From an uncultured Bacteroidales bacterium (GTDB lineage: Bacteria; Bacteroidota; Bacteroidia; Bacteroidales; Muribaculaceae), in assembly GCA_945829225.1 (NCBI GenBank), contig CALZTY010000009.1:1-62605 (forward strand): 62,605 bases of DNA. Direction: 5' to 3'. The position numbers and the translations under genes were made by a program. The notes beneath the pieces are model-generated. The model searched no databases and had not been told where the DNA came from. It worked only from the letters and a program-made list of their open reading frames with translations. Positions 33,587 to 41,011 of this stretch are shown here, one piece after another; positions within the stretch are counted from its first letter, which is position 1; the number at the start of each line of letters is the position of its first letter.

Positions 33587-34966
33587 TTATCGACCGCCGC
33601 CGAGGGCTTGGTAGAGGTTGATGACAGCCAAGTCGCGGGCGCGGTTGCAGTCGATGAGCGAAATCTGGGCACCGAGGAGGCTCTGCTGTGCGGTGATTAC
33701 TTGCAGGTAGTCGACGCTACCGGTAGAGTAAGTGAAGAGGTCCTGAACCATGTCGACAGCCTGGGTGAGGTCCTGTACCTGCAGGGTGAGATACTCAGCC
33801 TTGGCGATGCTCTTGTCGTAGACGGTGAGGGCGTTGCTTACCTCGGCGGCAGCGTTGAGCAGGGTGTACTCAAAGGTGTTGAGGGCAGTCTGTTGCTGTG
33901 CCTTGGCGACGCGCAGGTTAGCCAAGTTCTGTCCGCGCGAGAACAGCGGAGCGACCAATGAGCCGGCGAGTTGTACAAACCAATCGCCGGGGTTGGAAAT
34001 CATCGAGCCGAGGACGTTGGTGAAGCCACCGTTGGCGGTGATGGTGAGCGAGGGATAGAAGGCGGCGCGGGCGCTGTTGGTGGCATAGTAGGCGCTTGCC
34101 AGCGACATCTCGGCGGCATAAACGTCGGGACGAGCGGCGAGCATCGACATCTGTACACCGGCGGCAGCCGATGCGGGCACCTCGAGGTCGCGATAGGCAT
34201 TCACCTCCCACTGCTGGGGCATCACGTTGAGCAACAGCGACATAGTGTTGTTGAGTTGGACAACGGTAGCCTCGAGGTCGGTGATTGAGGCAAGGATGTT
34301 GTGATAGTTAGCCTCGGCTTGCTTGACACCGAGCTCGGTGGTGCGACCAGCCTCCTTGAGGTTGCGCATAGTGTTGACGGTCTCCAGCCACAGCGCTGAG
34401 GTGTTGCGCGAGAGCTCGAGTTGACGATTGACGGCGCCGAGGGTGTAGTAGGTCGAAGCCACGGCAGCGATAATCTGCGAGCGAGCGGCTTGGGCATAAG
34501 CCTCGGTGCGCAGGAGGTTGACTTGAGCCGAACGCTTGTTGTTGAGCAACTTGCCGAAGAGGTCCACCTCCCAGGATACCTGGGCGGGGAGTTGGTAGGA
34601 CCAACTCATATCGTAGGAGCCATACTTGGCGCCGGCACCGTTGGGGATAAGTGCCACCGAGGGGAGGTAAGCCAACTTGGCGCCCATGACGCGAGCCTGA
34701 GCCGCCTCGACGTTGAGGCAAGCATTGGCAAGGTCGACGTTGTTCTCAAGTGCCTGATTGATATATGATACCAACAGGGGGTCGGTGAACACCTCTTGCC
34801 ATGAGAGGTTGCCCAGGGCGGTGGAGTCGACCTCAGCCTCCCGAGCCTCGGCATATTCCGAGGTCAGGGGAGTGGTTGTGGGGGTCTCGTATTTTTGATA
34901 AATGTGACAACTCGACATCGTGGCGACCATCACCACGGCGAGTGAGCCTTTAATTACTTTATTCAT
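33587..34966 (-). CDS. RND efflux outer-membrane lipoprotein (NodT/OprM family)
   Basis: 459 residues from the ATG at 34966 (MNKVIKGSLAVVM), favoured because it leaves the upstream pump gene intact; the frame is open 11 codons further up. Signal with lipobox MSSC (Cys about residue 19). Two repeats of the TolC fold are visible, with NLSWQEVFTDPLLVSYINQA and SWEVDLFGKLLNNKRSAQ, then GLTEQ-like PDVYAAEMSLASAYYATNSA. It forms the trimeric exit duct of the efflux pump encoded by the two preceding genes. Confidence 0.93.
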   Translation of the reverse strand: MNKVIKGSLAVVMVATMSSCHIYQKYETPTTTPLTSEYAEAREAEVDSTALGNLSWQEVFTDPLLVSYINQALENNVDLANACLNVEAAQARVMGAKLAYLPSVALIPNGAGAKYGSYDMSWSYQLPAQVSWEVDLFGKLLNNKRSAQVNLLRTEAYAQAARSQIIAAVASTYYTLGAVNRQLELSRNTSALWLETVNTMRNLKEAGRTTELGVKQAEANYHNILASITDLEATVVQLNNTMSLLLNVMPQQWEVNAYRDLEVPASAAAGVQMSMLAARPDVYAAEMSLASAYYATNSARAAFYPSLTITANGGFTNVLGSMISNPGDWFVQLAGSLVAPLFSRGQNLANLRVAKAQQQTALNTFEYTLLNAAAEVSNALTVYDKSIAKAEYLTLQVQDLTQAVDMVQDLFTYSTGSVDYLQVITAQQSLLGAQISLIDCNRARDLAVINLYQALGGGR

Positions 34967-34979
34967 AGTGGTGAGTGCT

Positions 34980-37900
34980 TTAACGTGCATATTGTTCAAT
35001 TTCGCTCTCGATGGTGCCGCCTTCTTCCTGGTCTTGCCACTTGATAGGCTTGATCTTCTCTTGGATGAGCTGGAATACGCAGAACAGAGCGGGAACGATG
35101 AAGATTTGGAGAATCATACCGATGAGCATACCGCCGACCGAGCCGGTACCCAGGGCGCGGTTGCCGTTAGCGCCAACGCCCGACGACAACATCATAGGCA
35201 ACAGACCGATAACCATGGCTAGCGAGGTCATCAAGATAGGACGGAGACGAGCGGCGGCGCCGGCGATGGCGGCGTTGATGACGCTCATACCCGAGTTGCG
35301 ACGCTCGAGGGCAAACTCGACGATAAGGATGGCATTCTTAGCCAACAGACCGATAAGCATAATCAAGGCGATCTGCAGATAGATATTGTTGGAGATGTCA
35401 AAGATATTGGCGAAGATGAACGAGCCCATCAGACCGAAGGGGATAGAGAGGATAACAGCCAACGGGAGGATGTAACTCTCGTACTGGGCAGAGAGCAGCA
35501 GGTAGACAAAGAGGAGACAGAGACCGAAGATGGTGGCGGTGGCATTGCCGGCGCCGCTGCCTGCTTCCTCGCGGGTCATACCGGCATACTCAAAGCCGTA
35601 GCCCTGGGGCAGAGTTTCCTTGGCGACACGCTCGATGGCGGCGATAGCGTCGCCCGAGGAGTAACCGTCCTTGGGGTTACCCGACACGGCGATAGAGTTG
35701 AACAGGTTGAAGCGGTTCAACAAGTCGGGACCATATACGCGGGTAAGTTTCACAAAGTTGGAGATGGGCGCCATGGAGTTGCCACTGCGAATCTTGATGT
35801 TATTGAGCGATTCGATAGAAGTGCGGCTCTCGGGGTTGGACTGCATCATCACACGGTAAATCTTACCGAAGCGGTTGAAGTTGGACACGTACATACCACC
35901 GATGTAGCCCTGGAGAGTAGAGATAATGGTCGAGGGGGAGACGCCGGCTTGCTTACACTTGGCGGCATCGATGTCGAGCATATATTGGGGGAATGTGGGG
36001 TTGAAGGTGGTGTATGCGGTGAGGATTTCGGGTTGTTGGTTGAGTTTGGCGATGAAGTTCTGTACCACGCTGTAGAATTGTTCGATGCTACCGCCGGTCT
36101 TGTCCTGCATCATGATTTCGAAGCCGTTGGTAATGGAGTAGCCGGTAATCATAGGCGGCTGGACGAAGATGACGCGAGCATCCTTCATGTTGCGAGTGGC
36201 GCCGTAGAGTTGCTTGATGACGTTGGCGGCGCTTTGCTCCTTGGAGCGTTCGCTCCAATTTTTGAGTTTGATGAGCAATGTGCCATACGATGCGCCTTCA
36301 CCGGCGATGAACGAGTAGCCGTTAATGGTCTCGACGAGTTTGACGGCGGGGTTCTGCATAACGGTCTTCTCGAGTTGGTCGAGGACCTCTGTTGTGCGCT
36401 CCTGTGAAGCGCCGGCGGGGAGGTCGACCATGGCAAACATGAAGCCGGTGTCCTCATCGGGAATCATAGCCGAGGGGGTGCGCATCATCAGCCACGACAG
36501 CAGGGCGATGGATGCCAGCACGGTGGCAAATGAAGTAATCTTGTGGTTGGCACACCAGCGCACACACTTCTTGTAGAAGTCGAGGAGTTTGTTGTAACCA
36601 CTCTCAAATGCGGTGTGGAAGCGCGAGCCGAAGAGTCCGAGGACGGTGAGCAAGGCAACCAGCACGGCAAATGAACTCTCGAGCACGTTCTCAAACGAGA
36701 ACCAGTCATCGACAAGGAAGAAGATAGTAGCGGCGAGAAGCAGCACGGTCACCAACGGCGGGAAGTTGACGCCAAAGCCACCGCTGAAGCGCTTCTTGGC
36801 AACCTCGCCGGCTGCCTTGTAGGCGTCGCCGAGGCGTTCCTTGAGGGTGGAGTCGCTATTGTGAGGCTTGAGGAACACGGCGCACAATGCCGGCGACAGG
36901 GTCAAGGCGTTGATAGCCGAGAAGAAGATGGCGATAGCCATGGTGAGACCAAACTGCTGGTAGAAGATACCTGAGGTGCCGGGCATGAACGACACGGGGA
37001 TGAACACCAGCATCATGACCAAGGTGATGGATACCAGCGCACCGGCGATTTCGCCCATGGCATCGATAGATGCACGACGAGCCGACTTGTAGCCCTGGTC
37101 GAGCTTGGCATGGACCGCCTCGACCACCACAATGGCATCATCGACCACAATGGCGATGGCGAGTACCAATGCCGATAGGGTGATAAGGTTGATGGAGAAG
37201 CCGATGAGCTTGAGCACGAAGAATGTACCAATCAACGCCACCGGGATGGCGATGGCAGGAATGATAGTCGAGCGGAAGTCTTGCAGGAAGATATATGTCA
37301 CGAAGAACACCAGCACGAATGCCTCAATAAGGGTGCGAATCACATTGTTGATTGACGCGTAGAGGAAGTCGTTGTTGTTCATCGGGATATCAAATTCGAG
37401 ACCCCTGGGGAGGTCGGCTTTGAGGTTCTCGACCTCGGCGAGCACGTCATTGATAATCTGAGTAGCGTTGGAGCCGGCGGTCTGGAACACCATAGCCATC
37501 GACGAGGCGTGACCGTTGGCTTTGTTGTGGAAGCCGTAGGTTATACGACCCAACTCGAGGTCGGCGACGTCCTTGAGACGCAGGATTTCGCCGGTAGGCT
37601 TGGCGCTGATGACGATGTCGCCAAATTCCTCGGTGGTGGTGAGGCGGCCACGATAGCGGATGGCATACTGGAAGGATTGATTGCCTTGCTCGCCGAAGGC
37701 GCCCGGGGCAGCCTCGACGTTCTGCTCCTTGAGGGCTGCAGCCACGTCAGATGGCATCAAGCCATATTGAGCCATTACGTCGGGCTTGAGCCACACACGC
37801 ATAGAGTAGTCGGCACCGAAGCACATCACATCACCTACGCCCTGCACACGCTGGAGCACGGGGATGACGTTGATTTTCATGTAGTTGTCGAGAAACTCCT

Positions 37901-38354
37901 CGTTGTATGAGTCGGAGGTGTCGACCAGCGCGACGCCCACGAGCATTGACGACTGGCGCTTGGCGGTCTGTACGCCCACTTGGTTTACCTCGGAGGGGAG
38001 GAGGTTTGAAGCCTTAGCGACGCGGTTCTGCACGTCGACGGCAGCCATATCGGGGTTGAAGCCCTGGCGGAAGGTTACCTCAATGCTGGCGTCACCGGTG
38101 TTGGTGGCGGTAGAGGTGATGTATTGCATACCCTCGGCACCGTTGATAGACTCCTCGAGAGGAGCAATCACCGAGTTGAGGACAGCCTGGGCATTGGCAC
38201 CGGTGTATGAGGTGCTCACGTTGATAGTAGGAGGTGCGATGTCGGGGTATTGAGTAATTGGCAGAGAAGTCAATCCGATGATACCCAGCAGGACGATGAA
38301 GATAGAAATCACCGTCGAGAGCACCGGCCTGTTAATAAAATTATCGAGTTTCAT
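34980..38354 (-). CDS. RND multidrug efflux pump, inner-membrane transporter (AcrB type)
   Basis: 1124 residues, somewhat longer than the usual 1050. Starts MKLDNFINRPVLSTVISIFI, with GLTSLPITQYPDIAPPTINV of the HAE-1 class. Transmembrane helix 4 carries the paired Asp of the proton relay (IAIVVDDAIVVVEAV). FSAINALTLSPALCA follows, and near the C-terminus PFGLMGSFIFANIFDISNNI. A 75-residue extra stretch with two hydrophobic segments (about residues 515-590) accounts for the extra length. Exports hydrophobic or amphipathic compounds. Partner genes flank it on both sides. Confidence 0.95.
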   Translation of the reverse strand: MKLDNFINRPVLSTVISIFIVLLGIIGLTSLPITQYPDIAPPTINVSTSYTGANAQAVLNSVIAPLEESINGAEGMQYITSTATNTGDASIEVTFRQGFNPDMAAVDVQNRVAKASNLLPSEVNQVGVQTAKRQSSMLVGVALVDTSDSYNEEFLDNYMKINVIPVLQRVQGVGDVMCFGADYSMRVWLKPDVMAQYGLMPSDVAAALKEQNVEAAPGAFGEQGNQSFQYAIRYRGRLTTTEEFGDIVISAKPTGEILRLKDVADLELGRITYGFHNKANGHASSMAMVFQTAGSNATQIINDVLAEVENLKADLPRGLEFDIPMNNNDFLYASINNVIRTLIEAFVLVFFVTYIFLQDFRSTIIPAIAIPVALIGTFFVLKLIGFSINLITLSALVLAIAIVVDDAIVVVEAVHAKLDQGYKSARRASIDAMGEIAGALVSITLVMMLVFIPVSFMPGTSGIFYQQFGLTMAIAIFFSAINALTLSPALCAVFLKPHNSDSTLKERLGDAYKAAGEVAKKRFSGGFGVNFPPLVTVLLLAATIFFLVDDWFSFENVLESSFAVLVALLTVLGLFGSRFHTAFESGYNKLLDFYKKCVRWCANHKITSFATVLASIALLSWLMMRTPSAMIPDEDTGFMFAMVDLPAGASQERTTEVLDQLEKTVMQNPAVKLVETINGYSFIAGEGASYGTLLIKLKNWSERSKEQSAANVIKQLYGATRNMKDARVIFVQPPMITGYSITNGFEIMMQDKTGGSIEQFYSVVQNFIAKLNQQPEILTAYTTFNPTFPQYMLDIDAAKCKQAGVSPSTIISTLQGYIGGMYVSNFNRFGKIYRVMMQSNPESRTSIESLNNIKIRSGNSMAPISNFVKLTRVYGPDLLNRFNLFNSIAVSGNPKDGYSSGDAIAAIERVAKETLPQGYGFEYAGMTREEAGSGAGNATATIFGLCLLFVYLLLSAQYESYILPLAVILSIPFGLMGSFIFANIFDISNNIYLQIALIMLIGLLAKNAILIVEFALERRNSGMSVINAAIAGAAARLRPILMTSLAMVIGLLPMMLSSGVGANGNRALGTGSVGGMLIGMILQIFIVPALFCVFQLIQEKIKPIKWQDQEEGGTIESEIEQYAR

Positions 38355-38391
38355 TTTAAAATGTCTATAGTATTGACGCTAAGATGGTTAA

Positions 38392-39537
38392 TTATTCGGC
38401 GTCAGCATTGACGGGTTCGATAGCCATGCCGGCGCGGACGCTGGTGCCGATGCCTTCGATGACGATGCGGTCGCCAGCGTTAAGACCCGAAGTAACGACA
38501 AAGTTCTTGCCGTCGTTGAGGGTTTGAACGGTAATCTGAGTGGCGACGGTTTTGTTCTCGCTGTCGAGAGTGAAAACGTAGCGGAGGTCCTGAGTTTCGA
38601 ATGTAGCCTTTTGGGGGATAAGGATAGCATTTTCGACGGTCACGGGGAGGAGAACCTTGCCGGTGTAACCGCTGTGGAGGAAGCCGTTGGGGTTGTTGAA
38701 GAGGACGCGGACACTTGCCGAGCCGGTGGCGTTGTCAACGACACCCGAGATGGTGTGCACTTTGCCGGTGTAGGGGTATTCCGAGCCATCGGAGAGTTGG
38801 AGTTTCACCTCGGGGAGAGCGTCGAGAGCAGCCTGGAGCGAGCGGCTGCCGCCGTCGGTCATGCGGAGCATATCTTCCTGAGTGAGAGAAATATAAGCGT
38901 AAACTTGGGAGTTGTCGCTGACAGTTGTGAGCGGAGTAACCATCGAGGGCGAAGCGAGGGAGCCTACGCGGAAGGGGATAGTGCCCACGACGCCGCTTGA
39001 GGGAGCCTTAACGATAGTGTAAGAGAGGGAGTTGAGAGCCGATGTGAGGTTGGCGCGGCATTGGGCGAGCGAAGCCTCGGCTTGGCGGAGGCTGTTATCG
39101 GCGGTCTGCCAGGCATTTTGGCTGATTATGTTACGCTCGTAGAGAGCACGTTGGTTGTCGGCATTGATTTTGGCGTTAGCGACAGCGGTCTCGGCTGAAG
39201 CAACGGCGGCTTGCGCCTGGTCAACGGCGGCTTGGAAGGGGACTTGGTCGATGGTAAAGAGGGTCTGACCTTGGCTTACGTGTTGACCTTCTTCGACGTG
39301 AACGGCGGTGATGTTACCTGAAACCTGTGGGCGCACCTCGATATCGGTTTTACCCTTGATGGTAGCGGGATAAGACTGGTACAAGGTAGAAGAACCTTGA
39401 GCGACGGTCATCACTTTGAGCGCGGGAGCCTGTTGCTCACCGGCTGCATCCTGCCCATTGGAGCACGAGGCGGTGAACACACCGGCTGCGGCTACTACTG
39501 CTGCGAGGCAGGAGATGGAAAATTTGTTACACTTCAT
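38392..39537 (-). CDS. RND efflux periplasmic adaptor lipoprotein (AcrA type)
   Basis: 381 residues. Lipoprotein signal with TASC lipobox (Cys25). The order is beta-barrel strand, lipoyl half (KTDIEVRPQVSGNITAVHVE, EGQHVSQGQTLFTID), alpha-hairpin with QAAVASAETAVANAKINADN, second lipoyl half (APSSGVVGTIPFRVGSL), then the beta-barrel and membrane-proximal domains. It links the inner-membrane pump to the outer-membrane factor. First gene of the adaptor-pump-duct-lpxA-recO run; 37 bases separate it from the pump gene. Confidence 0.94.
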   Translation of the reverse strand: MKCNKFSISCLAAVVAAAGVFTASCSNGQDAAGEQQAPALKVMTVAQGSSTLYQSYPATIKGKTDIEVRPQVSGNITAVHVEEGQHVSQGQTLFTIDQVPFQAAVDQAQAAVASAETAVANAKINADNQRALYERNIISQNAWQTADNSLRQAEASLAQCRANLTSALNSLSYTIVKAPSSGVVGTIPFRVGSLASPSMVTPLTTVSDNSQVYAYISLTQEDMLRMTDGGSRSLQAALDALPEVKLQLSDGSEYPYTGKVHTISGVVDNATGSASVRVLFNNPNGFLHSGYTGKVLLPVTVENAILIPQKATFETQDLRYVFTLDSENKTVATQITVQTLNDGKNFVVTSGLNAGDRIVIEGIGTSVRAGMAIEPVNADAE

Positions 39538-39599
39538 GTTTTTATTATGTTTGTTGCTATTTTTATCTTAATGCTCTGTACCTACATAAAATAACGATG

Positions 39600-39607
39600 C
39601 AAAGGTA
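39600..39607 (-). promoter_or_regulatory. Promoter -7 element of the efflux operon
   Basis: Minus strand TACCTTTG, about 63 bases before the ATG at 39537. Confidence 0.62.
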
Positions 39608-39613
39608 CAAATT

Positions 39614-39636
39614 TTTTGCCCATTTTATTGGCAAAA
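39614..39636. promoter_or_regulatory. Inverted repeat at the efflux promoter, possible operator
   Basis: Seven-base arms ttttgcc / ggcaaaa separated by nine bases, immediately upstream of the -7 element at 39600. The position suits a repressor site; no regulator gene is adjacent. Confidence 0.4.
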
Positions 39637-39734
39637 TACTCAAATATGTTGGTATTTTTCTCCACACCTCGGGTTAAGTTTTATTAAAAAGGCATATTTT
39701 CTGTGATTTTAGTGAAAAGATGAAAAAAAAGTTG

Positions 39735-39742
39735 TACCTTTG
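39735..39742 (+). promoter_or_regulatory. ffs: Promoter -7 element of the SRP RNA
   Basis: TACCTTTG ending 5 bases before the first paired base of the RNA (39748), the right distance for a start at the RNA 5' end. Confidence 0.75.
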
Positions 39743-39747
39743 CAGTC

Positions 39748-39849
39748 GGGTAAGTCCTACACGGCCAGCTCCCCGAAAATCCCCCAGGTCTTGACCGAAG
39801 CAAGGGTATTGGGTTGTAGCGGCGCGATGTAGATAGCTTACCCTTTTTT
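39748..39849 (+). ncRNA. ffs: Signal recognition particle RNA (small bacterial type, 4.5S)
   Basis: A stable RNA of about 100 bases. The ends pair (gggtaag 39748-39754 with cttaccc 39837-39843), then further short helices lead to an apex. The apex reads ccaggt-cttg-accgaagcaagg, matching the SRP Alu-less core CAGG...GAAGCA that binds Ffh, here with a CUUG apical loop instead of GGAA. The 3' strand gatgtag also matches SRP RNA. A promoter precedes it and a T-run follows the closing stem, so it is its own terminator. I considered a preQ1 riboswitch because queF follows, but the core fits SRP RNA better. Confidence 0.83.
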
Positions 39850-39865
39850 TATTAACACTCAAATA

Positions 39866-40345
39866 ATGACGGCAACCATGCGTACATCAGATGAATTGAA
39901 AGGCTGCACTCTATTAGGCGAGCATGCAGTCGCTTATCCCACAGATTATTGCCCCGACATGCTCGAGACTTTCCCTAACAAGCACACCGACAATGAGTAT
40001 ATCGTCACCTTCAATTGTCCTGAATTTACTACCCTGTGTCCCAAGACCGGGCAACCCGACTTTGCCGAAATCGTTATTTCCTATATACCTCGCGAACGTA
40101 TGGTCGAGAGCAAGAGCCTCAAACTATATCTGTTCAGTTTCCGCAACCACGGCGACTTCCATGAGGATTGTGTCAACATCATCATGAAAGACTTGGTGAA
40201 GTTGATGGACCCGCGCTACCTCGAGGTACGCGGCATATTCACCCCGCGTGGCGGCATATCGATCTATCCCTTTGCAAACTACGGCGATGCCGAGCACCAA
40301 GACTTGGTGAAGGCACGTCGCTTGGCAATGTTTCCCAATCGTTGA
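39866..40345 (+). CDS. queF: NADPH-dependent 7-cyano-7-deazaguanine reductase
   Basis: 159 residues, short (type I) QueF. The active Cys is C58 in [13 protein letters not shown]; the substrate-binding Glu lies in [17 protein letters not shown], and [13 protein letters not shown] and [12 protein letters not shown] follow. It reduces preQ0 to preQ1 in queuosine synthesis for tRNA. An ATG four codons downstream is an equally possible start. It starts about 16 bases after the SRP RNA terminator and 3 bases before queC, so queF-queC is an operon. Confidence 0.95.
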   Translation: MTATMRTSDELKGCTLLGEHAVAYPTDYCPDMLETFPNKHTDNEYIVTFNCPEFTTLCPKTGQPDFAEIVISYIPRERMVESKSLKLYLFSFRNHGDFHEDCVNIIMKDLVKLMDPRYLEVRGIFTPRGGISIYPFANYGDAEHQDLVKARRLAMFPNR

Positions 40346-40348
40346 GCC

Positions 40349-41011
40349 ATGACACGCGATACATTGCTCATCGCCAGCGGAGGCATGGATTCCACCACCA
40401 TGCTCTATGAGTATGCCGAGCGCATCGCTCTTGCCGTTACATTTAATTATGGCAGCAACCACAATGCCCGCGAGATAGAGTGCGCGCGATACAACTGCGA
40501 GCGCCTGGGTATCAAGTTGTTGGTGATAGACTTGCCTTTTATCGGTAAATTGTTCAACAGTTCGCTGCTCAGCGGCGCCGATGCTATCCCCGACGGGCGC
40601 TATGACGATGAAAATATGCGCTCGACAGTGGTGCCCTTCCGCAACGGCATTATGCTCGCCATTGCCGCCGGCATCGCCGAGAGCGAGGGGCTGACGCGCC
40701 TGATGATGGCAAACCACAGCGGCGACCATGCCATATATCCCGATTGCCGCCCCGAGTTTGTGGCTGCTATGGGCGGAGCCATCGCCGCGGGCACCTATGA
40801 GCACATCGTGCTTGATACGCCCTACACCAATATCAGCAAGACCGATATCGCGCGTCGAGGCGCCGCGCTGGGCATCGACTACAGCCACACTTACTCCTGT
40901 TACCGCGGCGGCGCCCGGCACTGTGGCACCTGTGGTACCTGTACCGAGCGCCGTCAGGCGTTCGCCGAGGCGGGTATTCCCGACCCCACCGAGTATATCA
41001 GCGAGCAGTAG
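40349..41011 (+). CDS. queC: 7-cyano-7-deazaguanine synthase
   Basis: 220 residues. PP-loop ATP site ASGGMDST (residues 9-16), then FNYGSNHNAREIE, VPFRNGIMLAIAAGIAES and the zinc cysteines in SCYRGGARHCGTCGTCTERR near the C-terminus. It makes preQ0 from carboxydeazaguanine, ATP and ammonia; QueF uses the product. Its last 14 bases overlap the end of the convergent Ca-ATPase gene. Confidence 0.95.
   Translation: MTRDTLLIASGGMDSTTMLYEYAERIALAVTFNYGSNHNAREIECARYNCERLGIKLLVIDLPFIGKLFNSSLLSGADAIPDGRYDDENMRSTVVPFRNGIMLAIAAGIAESEGLTRLMMANHSGDHAIYPDCRPEFVAAMGGAIAAGTYEHIVLDTPYTNISKTDIARRGAALGIDYSHTYSCYRGGARHCGTCGTCTERRQAFAEAGIPDPTEYISEQ

Noticed and set aside
39748-39849. preQ1 riboswitch before queF
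   Set aside because: Ends pair over about 100 bases and the core reads CAGG..GAAGCA as in SRP RNA; it also ends in its own T-run.
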